Shown: positions 47,870 to 59,550 of the stretch, piece by piece
Layout of the letters: each line of letters starts with the position of its first letter
Numbering within the stretch: position 1 is the first letter of the stretch
Source of the DNA: Parasponia andersonii
Taxonomy: Eukaryota > Streptophyta > Magnoliopsida > Rosales > Cannabaceae
Assembly: GCA_002914805.1 (NCBI GenBank)
Contig: JXTB01000283.1
Location: 466,255-530,254 of the forward strand
Direction: 5' to 3'
Length of the DNA stretch: 64,000 nucleotides
Program-made: the position numbers and the translations under genes
Notes under the pieces: model-generated
Told to the model about the DNA's origin: nothing
The model's database searches: none
Seen by the model: the letters and a program-made list of their open reading frames with translations, nothing else

Positions 47870-47935
47870 CTTGAGGCTAGCTCATATAGTTGAGTAGGTA
47901 AGTATGTGCTTTGGAATTCAAATCCCCGTGAATGT
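47870..47935 (+). repeat. tRNA-derived SINE head inside the CACTA element
   Basis: GAGGCTAGCTCATATAGTTGAG (A box) and, 28 bp later, GGAATTCAAATCCCCG (B box) have the order and spacing of an RNA polymerase III promoter in tRNA-derived SINEs. The body may extend to the poly-T run at 48060-48072. Its position inside the CACTA interior implies nested insertion. Confidence 0.5.
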
Positions 47936-48599
47936 ATCTTAAAATAATTGTTAAGTAAGTATGAGTATTCACAATAATTAACAATTAAAATGAAAAATGA
48001 AATTGTCAAAAAGTTATGAGTCCTATAGTCTTTCCTCATCGATTTATCACTCTTAAGTTTTTTTTTTTTTTTGTAGTGTTTAACTCTCAACTTATTCTCT
48101 TATTATTATTATTATTTTGGTAATCCAACTTATTCATTTTGTAACAATAGGGTCATTTGTCACTAATTCTGTCAAAAAAAAGTTAATCCATTGGGCACAA
48201 AAATAACTTCCCCTGTCTTACAAATGCACTCTATGGATTTTTTTTTTCCAAGTTTTGGTTGCCATTAAAAATTAAATAAACATGAAAAAATAATACACAT
48301 GATGACATATAAATTATTATGGATGGTAGTAGAAAAATTTACCAGCGGTAAACTGATGAACCACAAGACGACATCCATCAGACAGTTTTCGTAACAGATG
48401 AAATTTAAGTAAAACAGGAAATTTTCGTATTATCATTAATCAAATTAAAACTAAAAGTTTCTCAACTAGATAACACAAGAATCACCTGATCAGTAACCAT
48501 ATCAGAAATCAGATCCAAGACATATATAACACAATAATATCACAAAATTATCACAAATCATAAAATTAAAAAAAAAATAAATACATAAAATCAGTTTCA

Positions 48600-48860
48600 G
48601 AAGCACTTACCTTTCAAACCACAAGATCACTGAGAAAAGGAGATCACGAGCCCAAAAAACCAAGCAAAATAAACTGAGACTAAGCAAAAGAGAAAGGAAC
48701 CGAGAGTAAAAGAGAGAGGGCGACGGAAGAGAGAAGGGCGATAAGGAAGGAGTGATGGTGAGGGAAGAGTGGCGGAAGAGAGAGAAAGGAGTGGCGAGAG
48801 AGAGAGAGACTATGAGCGATGAGAGAAAAGGGAAAAAGGGACTGCGGCTAAATTGAGACT
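48600..48860 (-). promoter_or_regulatory. Probable 5' leader of the CACTA transcript (CT-rich)
   Basis: A strongly GA-rich stretch on the plus strand (AGAGAGAGGGCGACGGAAGAGAG and similar) which is CT-rich on the coding strand of the transposon. It lies inside the right subterminal repeats, where the promoter and first exon of CACTA elements are found. Inference from position. Confidence 0.45.
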
Positions 48861-48909
48861 AAGGTAAAGAGAGGAATAGGATTTTGTTGTAAAATTTTTT
48901 TATTAATTG

Positions 48910-49245
48910 TTTATTAACTTTTTCCGACGGAATAAAGACTCTCCCTCAGCAAAGGTACCTTAAAATTTCTTTAATTTTAGATAAAAAAATAATAGGCGCC
49001 AAATATTAATTATTTTTACGGTAAGGTGACACGCGTTTTTTTCAATATTTTTTTACCGACGGAAAATAAATTATCCGTCGATAAATGACAAATATACCAA
49101 TGCGGGCCTGTCGGCATAGAGTGCTCATAATTGAATTTTTTTAGACAACTTTTACCGACGAATTTCAGCCTAACAAGTCGGCAAATATACATTTTTCCAA
49201 AGAATTTTATATAGTCTATAAGTGAAAGTCTGCTTTCTTATAGTG
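48910..49245. repeat. Right TIR and subterminal repeats of the CACTA element
   Basis: Units such as TTTTTCCGACGGAATAAAG, TTTTTACCGACGGAAAATAA with ATCCGTCGATAAATG, and TTTTACCGACGAATTTCAG with AAGTCGGCAAATA, ending TTTCTTATAGTG at 49245. The core here is CCGACGGA, not quite the CCGACGCA of the left end. Confidence 0.85.
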
Positions 49246-49248
49246 TTT

Positions 49249-49620
49249 ATATATGACAAGTGGATCAATAATTTAGCTTTAAATACCTTTGTTCCACTTT
49301 TAAATATGACGCAATGCTACAGAGAAAACCTTTGTCAATGTGTCCTAGCATCAGCAAAAGATGTCCAAAACCGCATTGGAAAGATGTGCAGCCAAAGCTC
49401 CGTCGATAAAAGTAAATTGCTAATGCATACATAAAGCACGTCGACGGAGACCCATTCACCGACGTATTTATCGCGTCGTCATAAAGCAAGCATCGATATA
49501 ATCATACCTAATTTTTGAAGTTGTTCAACCTTTTACTGACGCATTTTCCTGAAACACATTGGCAAAGGAGTGTATTACGAGCTGACGCAATAAACCCATT
49601 AATAATTTTTATTTAATGTA
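49249..49620. repeat. Second CACTA-like subterminal block, outside the right TIR
   Basis: Immediately outside the target duplication there are further units of the same type: CTCCGTCGATAAAAGTAAATTG, AGCACGTCGACGGAG, CACCGACGTATTTATCGCG, TTTTACTGACGCATTTTCC and AGCTGACGCAATAAACC. After 49600 the DNA resembles the AT-rich stretch that follows the left subterminal repeats at 39420. It looks like the left end of a second CACTA copy without a clear TIR. Confidence 0.65.
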
Positions 49621-52280
49621 ACAGGGTTTACAAAAACAATTTTTTTATTTAAATAAACCAATTTAGTTAATTAATATATATATTTTCATCTCAAACGAGA
49701 TTAAAATTAAACAATATTAATTAAAGAAACATATAAGTTCATCGATTATAGTATAATAAAGTATAGTACAAATTGTTTATGCATAAATCAAATTATAAAG
49801 CACAGGTGTGAGTTCTTATAATTCTTCGTCATTATAGTAAAAACCCGCAGAAGAAAAATAGACGTGGTTCTCACGTTAAAGGTGAATCACTATTATAAAT
49901 TGTGTACAATAAAAAAAATCGTGCGTGAGCCACCTAGAATTAGTGGGGCCTATTTCCTCTTTTGTTGATGTTATATATTCCAGGAATAGCTACAAAAATT
50001 CCTATCATAGGGCCTTTACCAAACCAATTCGTAAAGATCGATGCACAACTGCTAGGTTAATCACGATATATTGGGCCATAATCCCCCTTTTTTTTTTTTT
50101 TGGTTTGCCTATAAGTATTTGTTTTTATATCTATTGTTATCGTGATTTGATCTGAGTAATATACATATTATTTAATATTTTTTTATTTTTTATTATAAAA
50201 AAATATATATGACGAATTTTAATTGGATAAAAATAATATTTATAGATAGATAAATAAAAAATAAATTTTTTGTATTAGATTAATACTCGTATATATCATA
50301 TGTACATAACTCTCACCAAATATATAAAATCTTTATTAATTGGCCTTGTCTTTCTCTCAAAATTAAGCTAGCATCTCTCCTCGGAAGCTTTTGGAATTAA
50401 AAGTTAAATTATAGATGTTATAAGTATTAACTCCTCAACTAGAGAATTAATTCCTTAGGAAGAAGGTCTTTATATATAATATTTACTTTTCTAAGAATCG
50501 GATTGTGATAGAGTTTGGTTACCAGGGCTTCGTGTCTGTGAAACTGGAAGTGATGAGTCTCTAACAATGAATGCAAGGTTTCAACCTGAATTATTAGGGA
50601 AAAAAATTTTTTTTAGATCTAAATTTGGATGCGCTTCTATGATTGAGGTTGAGAGTACTGGCATTTGCATATTTTGTCTGGCATTGCTCTTAGATGATTG
50701 TCTATTGAAATTCGATAAAGCCACAACTGAAGAACTTTTAGATATTTTATTAATGTTTTGAGTAATCTCAATCTTTCTCAAAATTGCTTGACTTTGTCTG
50801 TTTATATATGTCTATTATGAAAATTTGTTCTCACCATCTTCTATTTGTTCGTCACTAAGTTATCTTTCTTTAGTATGTAAAAAGATTTGTTATGACCTTT
50901 TTATATTCTTACGGAATATAATTAATTATCCAATTAATTGTGTAAGGTGAATATGCAGAAAATTATGATATGGATGTTATAACATAGACAAATAAAAAAA
51001 AATTTGACACACAATATTTTTACTTGGTTCAACTATCTCCCAATAGTCTGCATCTAAGGACGCCCAGAGAAATAAACTTATTAGTAAAGAATAATGTGAG
51101 TACAAATACCAATCAAATTTAAAAGACTCCCTCTTTTAAATATTACAACATGCCAGTACTCCTTTACTAATCTGTCTAGCGAACTCCCCTCAACTTGATG
51201 TGATTCCTTCCGTCTGACTCCCTTCAAATTTCACAGAACCTGTCTTCTCCCGAAGTACTCGTACTTCTCCCGAAGCACTCTCATGACTAAGAATCTCTCC
51301 TTGTCTCACAATAGATTTATCAAAGTAATGCTCTAACTGCAATCTTAAACATACATGGCATACATAGGACTCTAGCCTAGACACTTATTTATAGTGCTTG
51401 AGCTCTTCCAATCTTTGACAATTTGCAAAACACGTTTTCTTCATCATAAATGTTGATTGGAAACTAATTAGATCAGTCAATGATAAGATTTTCGCAATCA
51501 AGGTTGATATGAAATTATTGCTGATTTTGCACAGTGATGTTACAATATCGGCTCTGTCTAAATAGCCAGATTTGTAACCTTTCTAAAACAAGTTTGATTT
51601 ATTACCTAAAATAAAAATTCCATTTTTTGTACAAATCAATCAAATAAAAGATATTCACACACAAAAGAAATCAACTAAAAATTAATAAGGAAACGACACA
51701 TCAAGAGATATAATTTACTACTCATAAAATAAGGTAGTTTCTATAAAACGCAAGCTATCAAAGTAATCAGATTAAACTAGCCCAAAAATGATAATCTGAT
51801 TTATTAAAATCAAATTGATTATTTCTAGAAATATTAACCAATTAATATTGTTAATCACCTAATAATCAATCTTCATTAAAACACACCTAAATAAGAAAGA
51901 AATATGTGAATAAAATTTTCCTATAAGGCAAACAATAACCATTGATATTTCTGATTAAAACCCAACTAATTAAACAGATTTTCAATCATAAGACAACTGT
52001 AAAACTCGGACTAACATGTTAAAAAATGCAAGGTCAAATATTATAGTGATGTTGCAACATTAACCCAGAATCACTGTCAGTCAACACAGATAGTGATATT
52101 GCAACATCTCAAATGATAACAGACTTTACCCTTTCATGATTAATTCGGGATAAAGAGTCACTATAACAACTAAGATAAGCTTCTTGTATAGTTTAAGGGT
52201 CACCATATTATGGTTCAAGATGGGGATGGTGAGAATAATATGAAAAATATTATCATATTATCTTATGATAGAGCAATAAG
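49621..52280. other. Intergenic; possible LTR-like stretch at about 50950-52150
   Basis: No gene recognised. At 51000-51100 the string AATTTGACACACAATATTTTT, CTTGGTTCAACTATCTCC, TCTGCATCTAAGGACGCCC has the character of a copia LTR read on the minus strand, and the DNA to about 52150 is of similar type; a solo LTR is possible but no matching ends were found. The piece 50490-50770 has an open frame of 64 codons that matches nothing I know. Confidence 0.35.
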
Positions 52281-52938
52281 TATTGGAAAATGACATGATG
52301 ATATGTCATTTTGATGATATGAAAGGTCTTGATAGATTTGTATTTTTCTTCGTAAGGGTATTGAAATCGTGTATTCACACACTCAAAATTATACTTAGGT
52401 AAATGAGAAATTGATCTCTGAAATACTTTCAATGAATTATAAATTTAATGGAAATTGACAAGAATCTCACATGGCATGAGAATGAAGTTTTTAGGCTATA
52501 AGGCCTATATACAAAGAGGATATACAAGAATCCCACATCGACGAAGAATGAAAGCTTTAGCATTTTCAGAGCCTGTATAAAGAGGCTTCCTCCTCCTTTT
52601 TCCAACACATAAAAAATATCTAGTTCTCTAGGCTTCCTAAATTCTTGTTCTTTATTTTATTACTTGTTCTTTGAGTTCTAAGGGTAGTATTCTTCGAGGG
52701 TGATAGAGTCTGAGCAAGCTTAGTTTACCGAGAGTAATAGCATGGTACTTAGCTTACTACTCATTTAGCCGTTGTATCATAGGAGACAAATATTTATTGT
52801 ATCATAGGAGACAAATATTTATTAATCTCAAGTACTAACGAAGAGGGAATGACTGTTTTAAAAAAATTGCGTCAAACACAAGCTTCAATTTGTATTTTTT
52901 AAGATTGTTTCTTAATTCACTTTCAATTCTGTTTCTTT

Positions 52939-52974
<36 letters not shown>

Positions 52975-53013
52975 TTATAAATATATATCACATTGTATAT
53001 ATTTTGCTTAACA
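52281..53013 (+). repeat. 5' LTR of plus-strand copia element
   Basis: About 733 bp, starting TATTGG (TG changed to TA) and ending TTAACA. It includes a 26-bp tandem duplication (TTGTATCATAGGAGACAAAT at 52772 and again near 52797) and a (TA)n run at about 52943-52972. Confidence 0.85.
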
Positions 53014-53338
53014 ATCTTAAAATAGAATCGAGTTAAGGAAGAAATGGAATTAAAGAGACATTCCTATTGAAAAAATATTTGGTGGTGTGATCTTCATAGT
53101 TATCATTTTTTGTCTAAAGAGATTGGGCTTGAAGTAGAAGCAATTGTGATCGCTCCACGTCTTTTCTGAGAATTTTCATTAGAAAATTTTGTCTAAAGAG
53201 GCTGGATTTTAAGTGGGATTTGACTGTGAAGTCTCTAGTCTTTCCTAGGTATTATCTAAATAGTTCTGTTTAGATACTCACAAATTGAATATTATTTTCC
53301 AATTTTGGGAAGATAATAGTTTGGTTTGGTATTTTAGA

Positions 53339-56300
53339 GATGACAACTAGTTCAAATAACATTGTTATGGCTCTAGTTACAACCCCTATTTTGACTCACG
53401 TGCTTATTCCTTTAAGCCATGCTAAGAAGCCTGAGAAGTTCAACAGGCTAAACTTCAAGAGGTGGCAATAAAGGATGTTTTTCTGTCTGACTACCTTAAA
53501 TCTAGTAAAGTTTTTGACTGAAAATCCACCTACTATAAAAAAGGATGAGTAAGATATCCAAGTCATTAGTGCGATTGATGCTTAGAAGCATTCAAAATTC
53601 CTGTACTAAAATTATATTATAAATGGGTTATCTGATTCTCTTTACTATGTGTATCAAGAGAAATGAATAACTAAAGAATTATAGGATTCTGTAGATGGAA
53701 AATATCAAACAGAGGGTGTCGAGTCTAAGAAATTTGTGTAGGTCATTTCCTTGATTATAAGATTGTCGACTTAAAAACTAGGATTAGTCAAGTATAAGAG
53801 ATCTATCTGATCTTAGTTGAGATTCATGCATAGGGAACAGTAATTAGTGAAAACTTCTAAGTTATTATTATTATTAAAAATTAACCTCTTACGTGGCAGG
53901 ATTTCAAAAACTACCTAAATCACAAGCGAAAGGAAATGAGCATAGAATATTTAATAATTTGATTTCGAATCAAAGAAAACAACAAAGGATCTGAGAAAAG
54001 ATGGCTCATTTTAGATGGGGTTAAGGCCAATATGGTGAAGCATGGTAAGAATTCTAATAAGAACAAATTAGGTTAGTGGTCTATGTTAGGATCTAATAGT
54101 AGAATTTCCAAGAAAAAGAAATTTCAAGGCAAATGCTTCAATTATGACAAAGTAGGTCATAAGTTTATAGACTGTAAGCTACCGAAGAAGAAGAAGAACC
54201 ACGAGGTGAATATGATAGATTGCATTACTCAAGATGTTTCTGACATAAGTCTCTCTGTAGTAGTTTCAGAAGTAAACTTAGTCAAGTCTAACCTAAAAGA
54301 ATGGTAGATTGACATTGGTGCTATAAGGTACATTTACTCAAATAAGGAGATGTTCAATTCCTTCAAATCAAGTAATAGAGAGAAATTGTACATGAGAAAC
54401 TCTGCCATAACTCAAATTGAGGGACAAGGAAAGGTGATCCTAATGATGACATCTAGGATAGATTTGACTTTGAACAATTTCTTGTATATGTCAGAAATTT
54501 GTAAGAAATTGATGTTTGGTTCTCTACTTAATAAATATAGATTTCGCATGGTATTCAAGTCAGATAAAGTTGTATTATCTAAGAATAGATTATTTGTGAG
54601 AAAGATTTTGTAAATGGAGGGCTGTTTAAGCTTAATATTATGATTGTAAAGCCAAAGATTAATAAGATTATTAATTTTTCTGTTTACTTGGTTGAGTCTT
54701 CAAATTTATGGAATGGTAGACTATAACACATTAATTATGATAGTTTACTTAGATTAATTAACTTGATTAATTAACTTAATATCATTATTTGATTCTAAAC
54801 ATAAGTATGAAACTTGTGTTGAGGTAAAAGTGATAAGGTCATCATTCCAAATAATTGAAAAGAACACATAACCTTTTGATTTAATTCATAATGATATTTG
54901 TGACATAAAATACAAACAAACAAGAGGCAGGAATAAGTATTTTATCACTTTTTTCGATTATAGCAATAATTTTATGTGTATTTATTGTATAGGAAGGATG
55001 GATCAATAAAGAAGTTTAGTCTTTATAAGAATAAGGTTGAAAATCAACTTAATAAGAAGATTAAAATGCTCCAAAGTGATCATGAAGAATAGTATGAACA
55101 ACTTTTGGAGAGTTTTGTGCATGACACGGAATAATACAAGAAGTCCTCTGCCTCATTCTTTGAAGAAATTGATGAATACAATGTTATTGAGTCCTAGGTT
55201 ACCCCAGAACATGCAGGGGGTAGAGGGAAGCTATTTTGACAGCTAATTACGTTTTAAATAAGGTAACCTATAAAAAAAGAAGAAAAAACATCTTATGAAT
55301 TGTTGAAAAGAAAAAAGTCTTTCTATAACTACTTACGAATATGGGGGTATCTTGCCAAAGTGACGGTTCATACACCTAGAAAGTTGAAAATAGGATCGAA
55401 GATTATTGATTGCATTTTTATTGGTTATGCACAAAATAGTAGTATTTATCGACTTCTTGTGTTTGAGTCGCAAATCCCAAACATACACAAAAATACGATA
55501 AAAAAATCTAGAAATGTATGGTTCTTTGAACATATATTTTCATTTAGATCCAAAGAAAAGTCAAGTTCATTCAAACGAACATATAAGACTGCTACTAAGA
55601 GTAGTCAAGGCCAAAAACACGAGGAAGATATTGATGAAGAGCCTCGATATAGCAAAAGAACTAAAATAGAAAAGTCTTTTGGTCCAGATTTTTTGACCTA
55701 TTTTCTAGAGACTGAACGTCAAACATTTGAACAAGCTATAAGCTCTTTAAAATGGCCTTCATAGAATAAAGTCATTCAAAGTAAAATTGACTCCATCATG
55801 AAAAATTATACTTGGGAACTGGTAGATTTTCCTCCAAGCTGTAAACCACTAGAGGATAGATTTTCAAGAGGAAAATAAAAACAGATGGATCAATTGATAA
55901 GTATAAGTTGAGGCTTGTAATCAATAGTTATGAATAATGAGAAGACCTTGATTATTTTGATATATATTCTCTTGTGACAAGAATAATATCTATAATGATT
56001 ATACTTACAATAGCAACTTTTGGCAATCTTGAAGTACATCAAATAGGTATAAAAAAAGCTTTACTGAATAGATATTTAGATGAAGAAATCTATATGGAAT
56101 ATCTTGAGGGTTTTTCTACTTCAAAGTAAGAAAAAAAAGTCTACAAATTAGTAAAATCGCTATATAGTTTGAAACAGGCACCAAAACAATAGCATGAAAA
56201 ATTTGATAAGGCTATGTTGGAAAATAGATTTAAAATCAATGAATGAGACAAATATATTTATGTCAAAGGCCCCGAGAATGATTACATCATTTTGTATCTT

Positions 56301-57220
56301 TACGTTGACGATATACTTATCTCCGTAGTAACGATAAGATGATCAAATCCACTATAGATACGTTGAATTCAAGATGTGACATAAAAGAAATAGATTTAGC
56401 CAATGTGATATTTAGAATTAAATTCTCAATAACTTCAGATGGACTCATTCTAAGTCAATCATATTATGTGGATAAAATTATAAAAAAATTCAACAAGGAT
56501 GATTTTGGAATAGCTAAAACATTAATAAATACAAGTAAACATCTATCAAAAAATAAGAGAAAAAATATCTCTCAAGTAGAGTACTCTTAAGTGCCTAGAA
56601 GTCTAATATACTTAATGAGCTGTACAAGACTAGATATAACCTACACAGTTAGTAAACTGAGTAGATATATGAGTAATCTAAGAGTTGAACACTAGAAAGG
56701 AATAGAAAGAGTATTGAGGTACTTAAGATATACTCGTAACTATGGACTCACTATACCAGATATCTAGTAATTATAGAAGGATATAGTAATGCAAACTGAA
56801 TATTTGACATAAAATACTCAAAGTCTACAAGTGGTTTTGTATTTTAGCTAGAAGGTGCAACCATCTTAGGGAAGTTCTCTAAAAAAATAGTTATAGCTAG
56901 ATTCATTATGGAATCTGAGTTTATAGCTTTAGATTAGCGTAGTGAAGAAGCCACTTCTTAAAGAATATTATGAGGTGGCTAAAACCTGTGCCACTTATAT
57001 ATATTCATTGTGACAGTCAATCTGTGATTGTATAATAGCAAGTCTAGACATATACATCGTAGACATAATACTATTAGACAACTATTCTCAATTAGAATTA
57101 TCATTGTTGATTATGTGAAATCAAGGGATAACATTACGGATCCACTAACCAAGGAATTAGACAAAGAGTTAGATGAGAAGTCATCAAGGGGAATTAGACT
57201 AAAGCTCATGAAAGAATAAG
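53339..57220 (+). pseudogene. Copia gag-pol polyprotein, broken
   Basis: Gag starts at ATG 53341 (MTTSSNN) with PEKFNRLNFKRWQ then a stop. The zinc knuckle near 54125-54180 reads CFNYDKVGHKFIDC: the second Cys of the CCHC box is Tyr. Protease at about 54305-54620 has IDIGA where DTGA or DSGA is usual, losing the normal motif. Integrase traces run 54880-55560 (ICDIKY, then GYLAKVTVHTPRKLKIGSK with CIFIGYAQNS). RT lies at 55740-56600 (KNYTWELVDFPPSCKPL; KSLYSLKQAP; YVDD at 56301-56312 intact). RNase H follows to about 57220 (HIHRRHNTIRQLF, then DYVKSRDNITDPLTKEL). At least ten in-frame stops. Confidence 0.88.
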
Positions 57221-57792
57221 TCTTTACAAAAGAAACCCAACCTAATTGATTAGAGATCCTAATATCTAGGTTCAAATAGAGAACATAATTGTAAAAAATT
57301 AATTAAATCATTGTAGGGATTTATCTTCCCATTCATTCCTATAATGAAAAAGTGATACCCATAGGAAATTGGATAAGCTATACTTTTAATGATTCTTATG
57401 TATTGAGAATCCGAGCAGAGTAATATGGGTTACTCTTGATTAAGATATCACTTATATAAGAGAAAAATAGGATTATTTCTAAGGGAATTTTATAGAGCTT
57501 AATTCTTAAAATCTCTCGCAAAACCATGCATATGTTTATGGTAAAAACGAACATAATCATGAGAACTGAATTATGTCAAGAAAGACTCTTGTGTGAGGTG
57601 TGTCATCATTTACATAAAAAGCAGATAATTCAAGGATATTACATCTACTAATCAGCTAATAAAGTAAACATATTTTTAAAATAGAAGGTTTAAAGGATAA
57701 CACCTACCTATTCTATGTAGGTTTCTACTATTGAACTCTATCACTAGGTCTAGAGTCATCGTCTCCTTAGTCAATTCATTTATATGGGGAAC

Positions 57793-58823
57793 TGTTGGAA
57801 AATGACATGATAATATATCATTTTTTAGGCTTTATTTTGAGTGAGACCTACTTTGTACTAGTGAAAGGTCTCAATAAATTTGTATTATGCTTTGTAAGGA
57901 TATTGAAATCGTATATTCACATACTCAAAATTATGCTTGGGTAATGAGAAATTGATCACTGAAATACTTTCATTGAATCATAAATTTAATGGAAATAGAC
58001 AGGAATCCCAAATGGCCTGAGAATGAAGTTCTTAGGCTAATAAAGCTTATATATAAAGAGGTTGTGCAAGAATCCTACATCGATGAAGAATGAAAGTCTT
58101 AGCATTCTTAGAGTAATATAGAATAAGAGTGAAAATTTAGAAGAGATGAGAGAAAGAAGAGAAAGAAAGGAATTTAGGAAGAATAGAAAAGGAGATGAAG
58201 AACTTTAGAGAGAGAAGAAGAATATTAGCGAGAGAATTTCTGAATAGTTGTATATCATTAATCAAGTCCGAAAAAGAATAAACATAAAAGAACATATTTA
58301 TAGAGAAATTCTTAGACAAAATTAGGAAACTGACATATTCTAGAAACAAATATAAAGGGAAACTATCAAACTAGTTACTCAAATTTTAAATAATACCTAA
58401 TAAAATAATTAAATAATTAAATATCTACTTTTTATATTTATGCCTAACATAAATATGGAAAGTAGACGTATGATCTCCGTCGTAAGAAACTAGTAATGAT
58501 ATAATCGCTGTATCCTGAGAGATAGATGCTACCTCAAGCAATAATGGAGAGGGTGATAAACATCGAGTAAATTTAGTGTTGGGACTAGTAGCGTGGTACT
58601 TAGCTTGCTGTTCATTTAACTATTGCATCTTGATAGAAAGATGCTTATTAACCTCAAGTAATAGTAAAGAGGGAGCAAATTTGTTTTAAAAAAACTGCGT
58701 CAAATATAGTCCTTGGTTTGCATGTCTTCATATTTTTTCTTAGTCCATTTTCAATTTTGTTTCTTTCCTTATATATATTTCTCTTTATAAATAAATATTA
58801 CTTTACATATATTTTGCCTAACA
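57793..58823 (+). repeat. 3' LTR of plus-strand copia element, with internal insertion
   Basis: 1031 bp against 733 bp for its partner. The first ~310 bp and the last ~270 bp match the 5' LTR; the middle, from about 58105 to 58560, does not. That middle begins GAATAAGAGTGAAAATTTAG and contains purine-rich runs, then an AT-rich part. Confidence 0.8.
58105..58500. repeat. Unmatched segment within the 3' LTR (insertion or LTR-size variant)
   Basis: Has no counterpart in the 5' LTR, where only about 150 unrelated bases occupy the place. It contains GAGAGAGAAGAAGAATATTAGCGAGAG and a stretch ending TTTATATTTATGCCTAACA, itself like a copia LTR end, so a nested solo LTR fragment is possible. Confidence 0.45.
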
Positions 58824-59106
58824 ATCAGATCAATGAAAGAGACTGTTGATAAGTTAGAGAATTTAGAGTTAAATTTTTTTTTCCAAAACCACATTACAAA
58901 TGAACAAAACAATTTCAGAAACTAAAAGTATAAATTGCCAATTGCTATTTGAATAAACTTCCAAAAAAAAAAAGAAAAACTTTTCAGTATCAAGACAAAT
59001 GGGATTTTCATTTTTGTTAAGTTTTGTAGGGAACGGGGAAATTGAATCACGTAGAGCTGCCACCCACCCACTGATAATTTAGTTATCAAACTAGATAATT
59101 AAAGGA

Positions 59107-59550
59107 GAGTTAACTTAAAAATTATAGACTTCTGAAATTTTGATCTTTTGTAATTTAAATCCTAAACTCTGACATTTTTGCAATTTAAGCTTTTATATTT
59201 TGGTTTCTAATGAAAACAATATTTTCACATTTTGAAATTCAAAAATTTTGTATATTTGATCTATATTTTTCTGGATTTATGCTAATAAAAAGCAGTTTTA
59301 CCTTTAATTAAACATGTAATATAATCAGTTGATATTATATCCCTGTCACCAAATGTTGTAAATAAAACATAAGAAACCAAATGTTGTAAATAAAACATAA
59401 GAAACTAGAGTTTTTTTAAAAAAAAAAACCTACAATAGTCCAATCGACAATTTTTTTCTAAGTGTTTTAACTATTTGGAAACAAGAGGAATATATCCTGA
59501 ATTTGGATTTGCTATTTTTTAAGAGGCAAATTTGTCAAAATATGGACAAA
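59107..59550 (+). repeat. Relative of the TIR element at 25.3 kb
   Basis: AGTTAACTTAAAAATTATAG, GTAATTTAAATCCTAAA, CATTTTGAAATTCAAAAATTTTG and later TTTTTAAGAGGCAAATTTGTCAAAATATG follow the same order as the left end and first interior part of the element at 25303. It appears to be a truncated, older copy. Confidence 0.55.
59352..59406. repeat. About 30-bp tandem duplication
   Basis: ACCAAATGTTGTAAATAAAA followed by CATAAGAA occurs twice in a row with no visible difference. Confidence 0.9.

Larger units (their letters stand above)
38878..49245 (-). mobile_element. CACTA (En/Spm) DNA transposon, 10.4 kb, decayed
   Basis: Left end CACTACAAGAAATATAACTT; right end, read on the minus strand, CACTATAAGAAAGCAGACTT. 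The ends match at 18 of the first 23 or so bases (including ACTTTCA). The element is flanked on both sides by TTT (38875-38877, 49246-49248), the 3-bp target duplication of CACTA elements. Subterminal repeats around a CGACGCATAAATGCATCGG core fill 38890-39420 and 48910-49180. It encodes, on the minus strand, a TNP2-type transposase, DUF4218- and DUF4216-type regions and an En/Spm-type second protein, the standard order. All are broken by stops. Confidence 0.92.
52281..58823 (+). mobile_element. Ty1/copia LTR retrotransposon, plus strand, inactive
   Basis: LTRs at 52281-53013 and 57793-58823 share a start (T(G/A)TTGGAAAATGACATGA) and an end (TTTTGC(T/C)TAACA). Flanking 5-mers ATAAG (52276-52280) and ATCAG (58824-58828) agree at 4 of 5, consistent with a mutated target duplication. 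The order gag, protease, integrase, RT, RNase H on the plus strand identifies copia. Many stops and frame changes; 6.5 kb. No good primer-binding site was seen after 53013. Confidence 0.9.

Noticed and set aside
50567-50761. 64-codon plus-strand frame in intergenic DNA
   Set aside because: Too short, no homology recognised, no promoter or splice context; could be a gene fragment but not supportable.
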